Shown: in pieces, positions 25,688-35,485 of the stretch
How the letters are laid out: every line of letters begins with the position of its first letter
How positions within the stretch are numbered: the stretch's first letter is position 1
Source of the DNA: an uncultured Desulfobacteraceae bacterium
GTDB taxonomy: Bacteria > Desulfobacterota > Desulfobacteria > Desulfobacterales > UBA5852
DNA length: 64,000 bases
Assembly: GCA_913060875.1 (NCBI GenBank)
Contig: CAJXSL010000014.1
Location: forward strand, 89,752-153,751
Direction of reading: 5' to 3'
Notes under the pieces: model-generated
What the model was told of the DNA's origin: nothing
Seen by the model: the letters and a program-made list of their open reading frames with translations, nothing else
Database searches by the model: none
Made by a program: the position numbers and the translations under genes

Positions 25688-26548
25688 CTACGCCTCCGCG
25701 CGATCCCTTACCATGAGAATAACAGCAAGAATGATCAATCCGCTCCCCACATAGCCCGCCGGTGAAAAGAATTCGCCCCACCAGAAGAAGGCCACCACAC
25801 CGGCGACCACCGGCTCCAGGGTCGCCGCAATGGCAGCGCGGCCGGCCTCGAGATATTTCAGGGCGGCATAGTGGCAATGGTAGGCCGTGAAGGTGCATAG
25901 CACGGCCAGGCTTGCCAGGGCCAGCCAGGCCGTCCAGGATTTCTCGGAAAATTCAAGCCAGGGTATCAGGCATAACGCCCCCATGGGGAGGATATAAAAA
26001 AAGACAGTGGCCGCCGAATATTTACCGCCGAAGTACTTGCCGAAAATATAGTAGAGGGAGTAGCAAAAACCGGCCACCAGGCCGTAGAAAATCGCAGTGG
26101 CCACTTGATCGGAATCCCCCCCGATCACATCGCCGGAGCCCAGGGATACCAGAGCCACACCGGCCAGTGTCGCCACCAGGGCCGTCATCTTGACCGTTGT
26201 CATCTTTTCCCGGAAGAAAAAAATAGCCATCAAGGCCACCCAGGCAGGCGCCGTATACAACAAGACGGACGCCAGGGCCGCACCGCCCTTCTGGACCGCC
26301 AACTGATAGGAACCGTAAAAAAGGAAAACACCGGTCAGGCTGAACAGCAGCAACACCGGCAGGTGGGCGACCGCCACTCGGACCTGGCGCTGCCAGATCG
26401 CCTGGGCGCCGAAACACAGCCAAGCCAGGACCGCCCGCCAGAACGCCACTTCCAGGGGAGCGACACCTTCCTGAAAGGCCAGTTTGGCAAAGGGGCCGAT
26501 CAACCCCCAAAGGGCGGCGGCGGAAAGAATGTACACGTAGCCTTTCAT
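25688..26548 (-). CDS. EamA-family (DMT) membrane transporter
   Basis: This is a second EamA protein of 286 residues and about ten spans, beginning MKGYVYILSAAALWGLIGPFAKLAFQEG, which is the usual opening of the family. The two repeats start near residues 5 and 150 (VATAIFYGLVAGFCYSLYYIFGKYFGG). The C-terminal half contains LKYLEAGRAAIAATLEPVVAGVVAFFWWGE, a well conserved EamA segment. It lies upstream of the other EamA gene on the same strand. Both are monomer-sized full transporters, so they are more likely paralogous exporters with different substrates than a heterodimer. Confidence 0.88.
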   Translation of the reverse strand: MKGYVYILSAAALWGLIGPFAKLAFQEGVAPLEVAFWRAVLAWLCFGAQAIWQRQVRVAVAHLPVLLLFSLTGVFLFYGSYQLAVQKGGAALASVLLYTAPAWVALMAIFFFREKMTTVKMTALVATLAGVALVSLGSGDVIGGDSDQVATAIFYGLVAGFCYSLYYIFGKYFGGKYSAATVFFYILPMGALCLIPWLEFSEKSWTAWLALASLAVLCTFTAYHCHYAALKYLEAGRAAIAATLEPVVAGVVAFFWWGEFFSPAGYVGSGLIILAVILMVRDRAEA

Positions 26549-26746
26549 TCCCTGATCTCCATCCGGATTGATTCATGGCGTCCATTTCTGGACAGGGGTG
26601 CGTTGCGGCCGCCCCGGTTGACAGTCAGCCGGGCCGCCCTTAGGTTGATCGCAGAAGCACAGGGGGCCGACCGCCCTTTGGGCGACCAGCCCGATAAATA
26701 CGAACGCCGCTCCTCTTAGCATATCTTCCAAAGCGAGGCCAACACC

Positions 26747-26986
26747 ATGCGAACTGCCAAACCGGGAAAACATATCATCGATTTAGCCCTGCTGAACCGG
26801 CTCAATGCCGAAGGCTGCCCCGCCTGCGGCCACAAGTTCACCCTGGGCGATCCGGTCGTGGAAGCCTGCGGCGCCTGGGAAGGCGGGCCGCGGCTGATCC
26901 ATGAATCCGAAGCCATCTTCGACCGTGCAACCGCATCATATATTGAAAAACGCTGCTATGCCGCCAGGCGGGAACGCATTGTCTGA
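26747..26986 (+). CDS. Small cysteine-containing protein, possible zinc ribbon
   Basis: I do not recognise a named family. The 79-residue protein has GCPACGHKF at residues 22-30 and further cysteines in EACGAW and KRCYAARR, a pattern that could bind zinc. It is charged and soluble with no membrane segment. A GAGG-like ribosome site lies ahead of the ATG. It is divergent from the EamA gene and convergent with the RNase II-like gene, so context gives no functional hint. Confidence 0.6.
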   Translation: MRTAKPGKHIIDLALLNRLNAEGCPACGHKFTLGDPVVEACGAWEGGPRLIHESEAIFDRATASYIEKRCYAARRERIV

Positions 26987-27030
26987 TCCAAGGTCAAAAG
27001 CAGGGAGGGGACCCCATGGCGTCCCCCATC

Positions 27031-29028
27031 TTAAGTGGTAAATACCGCCAACAGCCCCTTGCGGGCATTCACGTTCTGGATCGTCACTTCAAGGACTTCC
27101 TCCGGTTTGAAGGACCGGCCGGTGATCAACGGCAGGTCGCACTCCACCATAAACGCCGTTAGCAGGACCTGATAGCTGTTGCGCCGCCGCTGGAGAACGA
27201 CAGCTTCGGTTTTCTCTCCCACCAGGCCTTCCAGATAACGCAACAACCAGTAATGATGGCGGTGATGCTGGACCCGGGAAACCGCCGCCATGGGCTGCTC
27301 GAGCTGAACCATCAGGTTGTTGATATCCTCCGCCGTATAAGGGTCTTCCAGCCCCAGAACGGCACGGATCTGACGCTGGGCAATCAGATCGAAGTATTTC
27401 CGGATCGGGCTGGTGGCGGTAAGGTAGGCATCCAGGCCGAGACCGGAATGTTTTTCCGCCTTGGTGTCCAGAACAAAACGGTTCAGTCGCCGCCGTTGCA
27501 TCCAGTTCTGGAAGAGGCTCCCCTCATTGCGTTTATAGAGACGCTCCTTGGGTTCCGGCTGGGAACGAAAAATGGCCGGCATGCCGTTGTCCCGCAGGAA
27601 TCGGGCCATGATCCAGTTGGCCATGATCATGAATTCGGACACCAGCAGGCGGGCAGGACTTTCGCGATTCAAACGGCTGAGATTGACCGCGCCATTCTCA
27701 TCGAGCCATACGTTCACGTCCGGCAGGGTAATCTGAACAGCCCCCTGGTCCAACCGAAAATCGCGAAATTTCTCGGCCACATGACGCAGGTTGACAATAT
27801 CCGTTTCGTCATCGGCCGACAGGTTGACATCGTAATAGGTCCGCTGGTGGCGCACGCGGATGACACTGGCGCAGATGTCGTAAGACTGGATCACACCAAA
27901 CGGGCTGACTTTGATAAAGGTCGAAATCGCCGGCCGTATCTCGCCGGCTTTGAGGCTACAGACCCCTTCCGCCAGGACAGGCGGCAGCATGGGAATACGA
28001 TGGTCCGGCATGTAAATCGAACTCCCCCGGGACAAGGCCTCGCGATCGATGGCATCGCCTTTCCGGACATGGTGGGCCACGTCCACGATATGCACGCCGA
28101 TGAGATAGCTATCCCCCAGATCCTGAATGCTCAGGGCGTCGTCGTAATCCAGGGTGGCCTGCCCATCGATGGTCATCAGGGGCAGATCGGTCAGGTCGCG
28201 CCGGGGGCCGCCGGCATCAAACAGGCGGGAGCGGGCCGCAACCCGATCCGCCTGGGCCAGTTCATCCGAGGCAAACGCGTCGGCAATGCCTTCGCGCACC
28301 AGTTCGATATTTTCGTCCCGGTCCATGATGCCCAACTGCACCAACTGCGCAAAGACATCATCCGGCCGATCGATACCGGCACCAGCGGCAATGGCGCGGC
28401 CAATGTCATGGGTCGGGCTGTCTTTTCCGAAAATACAATAGGATTTCAGAATGGCGGCGAATTCTTTGGCGTTGCTGCCGTTATTGGCGGCAGTCCGGGC
28501 CGCGGGGTCGGCCAGGGACCGACGCAGCCAGTCGCCGCCCTCCTGGATCAGCTTCCGGCGGCGGGCCGCCTCTTTTTCGCGGGCCAGCAGCTGTTCGACA
28601 TGCGCCTCCGAATGGGGGAAAAATTCATCGTTTTTGAATTTGAAGTAGCGCCGGTTGTCGAAAAAAGCCCGGATCACAGCCGATTCATGGTCACTGGTGC
28701 TGTTTTCCGGGAAGCAAAAGGCGGTCATGGTTCCCAGGTCGATCCACTCCTGTTCCGTGTTGAGAACCTCCCAAAGCTCGCGAATATCGATTTCACGGGT
28801 CAAGGCATTGCGCCGGAGCGCCAGATGCTTGAGCATATCGACGATCCGGTCACGCCCCAGCGCCAGATCGAGCCGGGACGCACTCCGGTGGGAAAGACGG
28901 CTGGGCGAAATGCTGACCTCGCGGGCATTCTCGGTCAGCAGCCGCAGCCGCTGCTTTTTAACATCGAGGATCACAGCGCAGAGAATGCGCTGTTTATCGA
29001 TATATTCGACGACAAAACCGGATTCCAT
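27031..29028 (-). CDS. RNase II/R-family (RNB) exoribonuclease
   Basis: This is a 3'-to-5' exoribonuclease of the RNB family, acting on cytoplasmic RNA. From the ATG at 29028 it has 665 residues. An unusual N-terminal region (about 1-280) has no clear cold-shock domains. The RNB catalytic domain follows, with TIDGQATLDYDDALSI (metal-binding aspartates; Q replaces the usual E/D after the glycine), GVHIVDVAHHV and RGSSIYMPDHRIPMLPP. A TSPIRKYFDLIAQRQI motif ends the domain and an S1-like tail closes the protein. The lack of obvious N-terminal cold-shock domains matches the subgroup found in cyanobacteria and deltaproteobacteria. The start is uncertain by six codons because both ATGs have weak ribosome sites. 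Confidence 0.88.
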   Translation of the reverse strand: MESGFVVEYIDKQRILCAVILDVKKQRLRLLTENAREVSISPSRLSHRSASRLDLALGRDRIVDMLKHLALRRNALTREIDIRELWEVLNTEQEWIDLGTMTAFCFPENSTSDHESAVIRAFFDNRRYFKFKNDEFFPHSEAHVEQLLAREKEAARRRKLIQEGGDWLRRSLADPAARTAANNGSNAKEFAAILKSYCIFGKDSPTHDIGRAIAAGAGIDRPDDVFAQLVQLGIMDRDENIELVREGIADAFASDELAQADRVAARSRLFDAGGPRRDLTDLPLMTIDGQATLDYDDALSIQDLGDSYLIGVHIVDVAHHVRKGDAIDREALSRGSSIYMPDHRIPMLPPVLAEGVCSLKAGEIRPAISTFIKVSPFGVIQSYDICASVIRVRHQRTYYDVNLSADDETDIVNLRHVAEKFRDFRLDQGAVQITLPDVNVWLDENGAVNLSRLNRESPARLLVSEFMIMANWIMARFLRDNGMPAIFRSQPEPKERLYKRNEGSLFQNWMQRRRLNRFVLDTKAEKHSGLGLDAYLTATSPIRKYFDLIAQRQIRAVLGLEDPYTAEDINNLMVQLEQPMAAVSRVQHHRHHYWLLRYLEGLVGEKTEAVVLQRRRNSYQVLLTAFMVECDLPLITGRSFKPEEVLEVTIQNVNARKGLLAVFTT

Positions 29029-29263
29029 AACCTTGCAAAATATCAATCCGCTGCTTCAAAGTCAATCCGCGATACCAACAGGGAGATAAATACTTTTATT
29101 GATTTCATGGGGTTTCCAAAGGATACCCCCCTTCCGGCCAGGGCCGCCGCCCGGCAGCCCTGGCCCGTAAATTGACCCCGGGCGCAAACAGTCTTAATCT
29201 AGTGATTCTGCACGCCGATAACCCCATTCTCAGGACAGTCCGATCTTAAAGGAATATGGTATC

Positions 29264-31018
29264 TTGAAGCCCCTGGATCTGATCAAACCCACCTTCATCG
29301 AAAACCGCACCCGCATCCTCATCGGCCTGATCAGCCTGATTATCGTCGATTTCCTGCAGCTGCTCATCCCCCGCATCATCAAAACCGCGGTAGACGAACT
29401 GGCCCTTTATGAGGCGTCGTGGTCTGGACTGCTGCGGCAGGCGCTTCTCATCGTGGTGGTGGGCCTCTTTATCGGGGGCTTTCGCTATGTGTGGCGACGC
29501 TGCCTCCTGGGCACGTCCCGGCGTGTGGAGGAAGCCCTGCGCAACCGCCTGTTTCGTCACCTGCAGACCCTCTCCGCCCGATTTTTCGACACTGCCTCCA
29601 CCGGGGATCTCATGGCCCATGCCACCAACGATATCAACCAGGTGCGGATGGCCACCGGCATGGGCCTGGTGGCATTCAACGATGCCATCGTGCTGGGGGC
29701 GGCCGCCATTGGCTTCATGCTTTACATCAATGTGCAGCTGACCCTGCTGGTTCTCATCCCGGCGCCGCTGATCGTCCTGGGAACCCGTTTCTTCAGCCGT
29801 CAGATGCACGCCCGCTACCAGACCGTCCAACGCACCTTTGCCGAATTGACCGAAGTGGTCCGCGAACGGCTGGCCGGCATACGGGTGATCAAGGCTTATA
29901 ATTGGCAAACGGCATCGGCCGACGCCGTGCGAACCGCTTCCGGAAACTACGTCCGGGAAAACATCGCCCTGGTGCGTGTTACCGGGGCCTTCATGCCCAT
30001 GATGGTGCTGCTCACCCAATTGAGCATGGTTGTCGTGGTCGGAATAGGCGGACGCCAGGCCATCCTGCAGGAAATCACACCCGGTGACTTCGTGGCTTTT
30101 ATCAGCTACCTGGGGCTGCTGACCTGGCCCATGATGGCCATGGGGTGGGTGACCAACCTGATCCAGCGCGGCAAGGCCTCCCTGGAGCGCCTGAACACGA
30201 TTCTGGAAACCAGGCCCCTTGTCGCCAACCGGCCGGAAGCCAGCGCAAGCATTGCCCCCCCCTGCCGCCTCACCTTCCAGGGCGTGTCCTTTGCCTACGA
30301 CAGCATGGCCCACGGGGCCGTTCAACCCGCCTTGCGGGACATCGACCTGACCGTATCGCCGGGGGAAACGGTGGGCATCGTGGGGCCACCCGGCGCTGGC
30401 AAGACAACCCTGCTGAACCTGATCCCCCGCCTGTACGACCCCGATGCGGGCCGGATCTCGGTCAACGGCACGGACCTGCGCGCCATGCAGCTGCAGACCC
30501 TGCGCGCCCTGGTCACCATCGTTCCCCAGGAACCCTTCCTGTTTGCCGGCACCATTCGGGACAACATCACCCTGGGCCGCACCGTGAAGACCGGCCATCT
30601 GGACGATGTCCTGGCCAAGGCCGCCCTGAGCCGCACCGTGAGCGCTTTTCCCCGCGGGCTGGACACCCTGGTGGGCGAAAAAGGCGTCGTCCTTTCCGGA
30701 GGCCAGAAGCAGCGCATCGCCCTGGCCCGGGCCCTGCTGGAAGACACGCCGCTTCTGCTCCTGGACGACCCCATCAGCCAGGTGGACATGGCCACCGGCC
30801 GCCGGTTGATCCGCACGCTGGAGGGGCTCCGGGGAAACCGGGCCCTGATCGTCGTCTCCCACCGGCTTTCAGCCCTGCGCCGGGCCGATCGGATCATCGT
30901 GCTCCAGCGCGGCCGCATCACCGCCGCCGGGGATCATGACCGTCTGATGGCGGACGGCGGCTATTATGCGGAAACCGTTCAGATGCAGGCCATAACGGAG
31001 GCCCTCGATGCAGCATGA
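29264..31018 (+). CDS. ABC exporter half-transporter, degenerate-site subunit
   Basis: This is a six-span ABC exporter half fused to its ATPase, 584 residues. The nucleotide-binding domain has Walker A GPPGAGKTT, signature LSGGQKQR and Walker B LLLLDDPIS, where the catalytic Glu is Asp. That feature marks the degenerate-site partner in heterodimeric exporters such as TM287/288, BmrCD and MdlAB. It begins with TTG at 29264, with AAAGGA upstream; no ATG is in frame nearby. Its stop overlaps the start of the next gene by 11 bp, so the two are co-translated. The substrate is unknown (multidrug or lipid-like in relatives). Confidence 0.92.
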   Translation: MKPLDLIKPTFIENRTRILIGLISLIIVDFLQLLIPRIIKTAVDELALYEASWSGLLRQALLIVVVGLFIGGFRYVWRRCLLGTSRRVEEALRNRLFRHLQTLSARFFDTASTGDLMAHATNDINQVRMATGMGLVAFNDAIVLGAAAIGFMLYINVQLTLLVLIPAPLIVLGTRFFSRQMHARYQTVQRTFAELTEVVRERLAGIRVIKAYNWQTASADAVRTASGNYVRENIALVRVTGAFMPMMVLLTQLSMVVVVGIGGRQAILQEITPGDFVAFISYLGLLTWPMMAMGWVTNLIQRGKASLERLNTILETRPLVANRPEASASIAPPCRLTFQGVSFAYDSMAHGAVQPALRDIDLTVSPGETVGIVGPPGAGKTTLLNLIPRLYDPDAGRISVNGTDLRAMQLQTLRALVTIVPQEPFLFAGTIRDNITLGRTVKTGHLDDVLAKAALSRTVSAFPRGLDTLVGEKGVVLSGGQKQRIALARALLEDTPLLLLDDPISQVDMATGRRLIRTLEGLRGNRALIVVSHRLSALRRADRIIVLQRGRITAAGDHDRLMADGGYYAETVQMQAITEALDAA

Positions 31019-32972
31019 TATCGGCTATTTCGAAGAGGGGCAGCTGGACAAGCGGCGGGATCTGCGTCTGCTCGGCCGCCTGCTGCCCTTTCTGTCCCCC
31101 TACCGGGCCATGCTGACCGCCTCCATCGGCCTGGTCATGCTCATCACCGTCCTGGACCTGACCCTGCCCTATCTCACCAAAATGGCCATCGACCGCTATA
31201 TCGTGCCGCAGCACACCACAACCGCTACCCGGGAAATCCGCTGGCTGATGCTGACCGATGACAATCCCGCCCTGCCGGCTATCCGGGCGCGGCATCCACA
31301 GATGCTGGTCAACCGGAATGGCGGATGGGCCATCACGTACCGCGATCTGGCCCGCCTGACCCCCGAGGAGCAGCGGCAACTGCGCGCCCCCCACTTGAGC
31401 GGCCTGGCGTGGATCGCCGCCGCCTACCTGTTGCTGATTTTGATGAACTTCCTATTTAATTTCATCCAGCGCGTGGCCATGGAAAAAGCCGGTCATCGGG
31501 TCATGCACGATCTGCGTCTGGCCATCTTCGCGCGCATGCAGGCCCTCTCCATGACGTTCTTCGCCCGCAATCCGGTCGGCCGCCTGGTGACCCGGGTCAC
31601 CAATGACGTCCAAAACATGCACGAGCTTTTCACCTCGGTGCTCTCCATGCTTTTCAAGGACATCTTCCTCCTGCTGGGCATCGGCATCGTCCTGCTGACC
31701 ATGAACTGGCGCCTGGCCCTGGCCGCTTTTGCCGTTCTGCCCCTGGTGGCCCTGGCCTCCTGGTGGTTCTCCCGCCGGGTACGCGATGTATTCCGGCTCC
31801 TGCGCGTCAAGGTCGCCGAAATCAACACCCTGTTCGCCGAGACCATCGGGGGCATTCGCGTCATCCAGGCCTTTCGGCGGGAGACCGACAACGAAAAACG
31901 GTTCCGCGGCCTGAATCACGAAAACTACCGGGCCGGCATGGAACAGATTCATATCCTGGCCATTTTTATGCCCCTGGTGGAAGTACTGGGGGTTGTCACC
32001 GTCGCCATCGTCATCCTGTATGGCGGCGACCGCATCCTGTCCGGCGAGATGACCCTGGGTATGCTCGTGGCCTTTATTTCCTATATGCGCATGTTTTTCC
32101 GGCCCATACGGGACCTTTCGGAAAAATACAACCTGCTCCAGAATGCCCTGGCTTCGGCGGAACGTATTTTCCTGGTCATGGACAGCCCGGAACGGCAGCC
32201 GCGCCCGGACCATCCCGGGCCATCCCACGCGACGTTCAGGGATGAACCGCTGACCCATATCGCTTTTGAAGGCGTTTCGTTCAGCTATATTTCCGGAGAA
32301 CCGGTCCTGCGGGACATTTCCTTTGAGGTCCAGGCCGGCCGCACCGTGGCCCTGGTGGGCCCCACCGGATCCGGCAAAACCACCCTGACCCAGCTCCTGG
32401 GACGCTTCCATCTCCCCGGAGCCGGGATCATCCGCATCAACGGACGCGATATCCGCGCCTGGAATCCGGAGGCCCTGCGCCGCCGCATGGCCGTCGTCAT
32501 GCAGGACCCCTTCCTGTTCTCCGGCTCGATTCGCGCCAATATCATTCCCGAGGGAGAGGACCTGTCGACCGACACTCTCCGGGAAATTCTGGCCGAGGCC
32601 AATTGCCTGGACATCGTCGATCGGCTACCCCAGGGGCTGGACACCCCCTTGAGCGAACGCGGGGCGTCCCTGTCCAGCGGCGAACGTCAGTTGCTGTCCA
32701 TTGCCCGCGCTTTTGCCCGCCGACCCGACATTATCATCCTGGACGAGGCCACCTCCTACATCGATTCGGAAACCGAAAACCGTATTCAGGAAGCCCTGGG
32801 GCGCCTCACCACCGGCCGTACCACCTTCCTGGTGGCCCACCGCCTCTCCACCGTGGTGCAGGCGGATCAGATTCTCGTCCTGCACCACGGGAAAATCATC
32901 GAATCCGGTGGTCATGCCGACCTGATGGACCGGCAAGGATTTTACTACCGCCTGCAACGTCTCCAGGGCTAA
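31008..32972 (+). CDS. ABC exporter half-transporter, catalytic subunit
   Basis: This is the partner of the preceding gene, 654 residues. It has six spans with an extra stretch of about 70 residues between spans 1 and 2 (HTTTATREIRW...LRAPHLSGLA). The nucleotide-binding domain has Walker A GPTGSGKTT, signature LSSGERQLLSIARAF and a canonical Walker B IIILDEATSYIDSE with catalytic Glu. With the degenerate Walker B of the first subunit this predicts a heterodimer with one fully active ATP site. A hairpin-bearing gap of 253 bp separates it from fhs. Confidence 0.93.
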   Translation: MQHDIGYFEEGQLDKRRDLRLLGRLLPFLSPYRAMLTASIGLVMLITVLDLTLPYLTKMAIDRYIVPQHTTTATREIRWLMLTDDNPALPAIRARHPQMLVNRNGGWAITYRDLARLTPEEQRQLRAPHLSGLAWIAAAYLLLILMNFLFNFIQRVAMEKAGHRVMHDLRLAIFARMQALSMTFFARNPVGRLVTRVTNDVQNMHELFTSVLSMLFKDIFLLLGIGIVLLTMNWRLALAAFAVLPLVALASWWFSRRVRDVFRLLRVKVAEINTLFAETIGGIRVIQAFRRETDNEKRFRGLNHENYRAGMEQIHILAIFMPLVEVLGVVTVAIVILYGGDRILSGEMTLGMLVAFISYMRMFFRPIRDLSEKYNLLQNALASAERIFLVMDSPERQPRPDHPGPSHATFRDEPLTHIAFEGVSFSYISGEPVLRDISFEVQAGRTVALVGPTGSGKTTLTQLLGRFHLPGAGIIRINGRDIRAWNPEALRRRMAVVMQDPFLFSGSIRANIIPEGEDLSTDTLREILAEANCLDIVDRLPQGLDTPLSERGASLSSGERQLLSIARAFARRPDIIILDEATSYIDSETENRIQEALGRLTTGRTTFLVAHRLSTVVQADQILVLHHGKIIESGGHADLMDRQGFYYRLQRLQG

Positions 32973-33154
32973 CACCCGCCTCACAAAATTCCGGGGAAGG
33001 CAATGCCCATGGCCCCATGATTTGCCCTTGCCAAAAACACACCATAATGCTACAAGATCGAAGTTCTTTTCGAATGGTTGCGCCCGGGGCACCCCGCCCT
33101 GGCGCCGCGCTGCATACACCCGACAGCCCTACCTGTTTTTCGAGGTTCATTTGG

Positions 33155-33180
33155 GGAACCGACGTTTCTTCGTCGGTTTC
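33155..33180 (+). promoter_or_regulatory. Hairpin in the fhs leader
   Basis: AACCGACG-TTTCTT-CGTCGGTT (33157-33178) forms an 8-bp stem, extendable by a G-T and a G-C pair. It lies about 45 nt before the fhs ATG and is followed by TTTCGTTG. It may end upstream transcription from the ABC operon or act as a leader structure. The rest of 32973-33225 shows no gene. Confidence 0.5.
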
Positions 33181-33225
33181 GTTGTCCGTTTCACCCCATA
33201 ACTTAACTGAAGGAGGAAAGGATAA

Positions 33226-34989
33226 ATGGCTTACGATGCGGTAAATATGGCAGACTGGCAAATCTCCGAAGCGGCAGAGAAGAACATGCCCACGCCTGAT
33301 GAGTGGCGCGATAAGCTCGGACTGGAAAAAGAGGAAATGCTCCCCATGGGGCGCCTCGCCAAACTCGACTTCCTGAAAATCATCGATCGCCTGAAAAACA
33401 AACCCGACGGGAAATACATCGAAGTGACCGCCATCACGCCGACCCCCCTGGGGGAAGGTAAAAGCACCACCTCCTGCGGGCTCATGGAAGGTCTCGGGAA
33501 ACGTGGTGTGAATGTCGGCGGCGCCCTGCGGCAGCCCTCCGGCGGCCCCACCATGAACGTCAAGGGTACGGCGGCCGGCGGCGGCAACTCGCTCCTGATC
33601 CCCATGACCGAATTCTCCCTGGGCCTCACCGGCGACATCAACGACATCATGAACGCCCACAACCTGGCCATGGTGGCGTTGACCTCCCGCATGCAGCACG
33701 AACGCAACTACAATGACGAACAGTTGGACCGCCTGACCAAAATGCGCCGGTTGGACATCGATCCCACCCGCGTCGAAATGGGCTGGATCATCGATTTCTG
33801 CGCCCAGGCCCTGCGCAACATCGTCATCGGTCTCGGTGGCCGCTATGACGGCTTTACCATGCAGTCCAAGTTCGGCATCGCCGTGGGTTCCGAATGTATG
33901 GCCATTCTGGCCGTGGCCAAAGACCTGGCCGACCTCAAAGAACGCCTGAACAATATCACCGTGGCCTTCGACAAGAGCGGCAAACCGGTCACCACCGGCG
34001 ACCTCGAAGTCGGCAACGCCATGGCCGCCTTCATGCGCAATACCATCAACCCGACCCTCATGTGCACCGCCGAATACAACCCCTGCATGGTGCACGCCGG
34101 CCCGTTTGCCAACATCGCCGTGGGTCAGTCCTCCATCATCGCCGACCGCGTCGGCCTGAAACTGTTCGACTACCATGTCACCGAATCCGGCTTCGCCGCC
34201 GACATCGGTTTCGAGAAATTCTGGAACGTGAAGAGCCGCTTCTCCGGCCTGAAACCCCACGTCTCGGTCCTGACCTCCACCATCCGCGCCCTCAAGATGC
34301 ACGGCGGCGGCCCCAAGGTCGTGGCCGGCAAGCCCATGCCCGACGAGTATACCAAGGAGAACGTGGCACTGGTGGAAAAAGGCTGCGAGAACATGGTCCA
34401 CATGATTGGCGTCATCCGCAAGGCCGGCATCAATCCGGTGGTCTGCATCAACCGCTTCTACACCGATACGGATGCGGAATGCGCCGTGGTCCGCAAGGCC
34501 GCTGAAGCAGCCGGCGCCCGCTGCGCCGAGTCCAAGCACTGGGAAAAAGGCGGCGACGGGGCTCTGGAATTCGCCGATGCCGTCATCGATGCCTGCAACG
34601 ACGAGAACGACTTCAAATTCCTGTATCCGCTGGAGATGAAGCTGCGCGACCGCGTTGAAACCATTGCCAAGGAAGTCTACGGCGCCGACGGCGTGGATTG
34701 GCAGCCCGAAGCTGAGGCCAAAGCCAAGATGCTCGAAGACGATCCCAAATACGCCGACTTCGCCACCATGATGGTGAAATCGCACCTGAGCCTGTCCCAC
34801 GACCCGACCATCAAGGGTGTGCCCAAGGGCTGGCGCCTGCCGATCCGCGACGTGCTGATCTACTCCGGTGCCAAGTTCCTCTGCCCCTGCGCAGGCACCA
34901 TCAGCCTGATGCCCGGCACAAGCTCCAACCCGGCCTTCCGCCGCGTGGACGTCGATCCGGAAACCGGCAAGGTTACCGGTCTGTTCTAA
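33226..34989 (+). CDS. fhs: Formate-tetrahydrofolate ligase
   Basis: This enzyme makes 10-formyl-THF from formate, THF and ATP. In sulfate reducers with the Wood-Ljungdahl pathway it works in the methyl branch, in reverse during acetyl-CoA oxidation. The 587-residue protein has the ATP loop [11 protein letters not shown], then [42 protein letters not shown] and the C-terminal [15 protein letters not shown], all characteristic. It is slightly longer than the common 555-560 residues because of an N-terminal extension. A strong AAGGAGG ribosome site precedes the ATG, consistent with high expression. Two hairpins follow the stop, the second a good terminator. Confidence 0.97.
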   Translation: MAYDAVNMADWQISEAAEKNMPTPDEWRDKLGLEKEEMLPMGRLAKLDFLKIIDRLKNKPDGKYIEVTAITPTPLGEGKSTTSCGLMEGLGKRGVNVGGALRQPSGGPTMNVKGTAAGGGNSLLIPMTEFSLGLTGDINDIMNAHNLAMVALTSRMQHERNYNDEQLDRLTKMRRLDIDPTRVEMGWIIDFCAQALRNIVIGLGGRYDGFTMQSKFGIAVGSECMAILAVAKDLADLKERLNNITVAFDKSGKPVTTGDLEVGNAMAAFMRNTINPTLMCTAEYNPCMVHAGPFANIAVGQSSIIADRVGLKLFDYHVTESGFAADIGFEKFWNVKSRFSGLKPHVSVLTSTIRALKMHGGGPKVVAGKPMPDEYTKENVALVEKGCENMVHMIGVIRKAGINPVVCINRFYTDTDAECAVVRKAAEAAGARCAESKHWEKGGDGALEFADAVIDACNDENDFKFLYPLEMKLRDRVETIAKEVYGADGVDWQPEAEAKAKMLEDDPKYADFATMMVKSHLSLSHDPTIKGVPKGWRLPIRDVLIYSGAKFLCPCAGTISLMPGTSSNPAFRRVDVDPETGKVTGLF

Positions 34990-35005
34990 ATACTAAAACG
35001 AACGT

Positions 35006-35076
35006 CGCATCCGCCCCGGCGGATGCGGCATCGCCCCTATCCGATGGCCCGGAATATTTCCGGGCCATTTTCTTTT
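35006..35076 (+). terminator. Tandem hairpins and rho-independent terminator of fhs
   Basis: The first hairpin is CGCATCCGCC-CC-GGCGGATGCG (35006-35027). The second is ATGGCCCGGAA-TAT-TTCCGGGCCAT (35044-35068), followed by TTTCTTTT, a clear intrinsic terminator. Confidence 0.85.
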
Positions 35077-35183
35077 GCCCTTGTGCCAATGGTTTGGTAT
35101 GAAAACGCCGGTCCTCAGGTTGGAATGTAGCGTTTCAGCCAATGATGATAATTTTTTTTCGTTTTAATTGGTTTTAGGTTTTC

Positions 35184-35413
35184 CCCATTGTCCCGCGCCG
35201 AGCATCGGCGGGGCGGACGGGAAAAAGCACGCGGACTGTCTGAACCCGCCGTAGCCAAAGCGAAGGCGGGTGAGTTTCCGCGTGCTCCGGCCGCACCGAC
35301 GACGCGCAGGGAAGTGCGAAGCACCGCGGGACACGGGCGTCTGAAGCCTGTCACGCCGTTTTCAGGAAAGGCGTGATTGGTTCGTTTTCTTCCACGTGGA
35401 AGAAAATGAACAG
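35184..35413. repeat. Dispersed structured repeat, copy 2 (fhs-radical SAM gap)
   Basis: This is the second copy of the block at 1112-1301. It shares CCCATTGTCCCGCGCC, GGACTGTCTGAACCCGCCGT, GGCGGGTGAGTTTCCGCGTG and the terminal palindrome. Copy 2 has an extra segment with its own TCACGCC...GGCGTGA stem (35351-35376). It occupies most of the 34990-35485 gap after the fhs terminator, and I see no gene there. Confidence 0.85.
35380..35411. repeat. 32-bp palindrome ending repeat copy 2
   Basis: Identical over all 32 bp to the palindrome at 1268-1299, with core TTCTTCCACGTGGAAGAA. It lies about 75 bp upstream of the radical SAM gene. Confidence 0.85.
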
Positions 35414-35485
35414 CAAAAAAAGATTCTCTGAAGATATAAATTGGAAACCGAACATCCCAAAAACCTTATATAAATTTTCAATGCC

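Noticed and set aside
27253-29175. 640-aa plus-strand ORF
   Set aside because: Antisense to the RNB ribonuclease gene, whose catalytic motifs are intact on the other strand.
32896-34800. 634-aa minus-strand ORF
   Set aside because: Antisense to formate-THF ligase, which is unmistakable on the plus strand.
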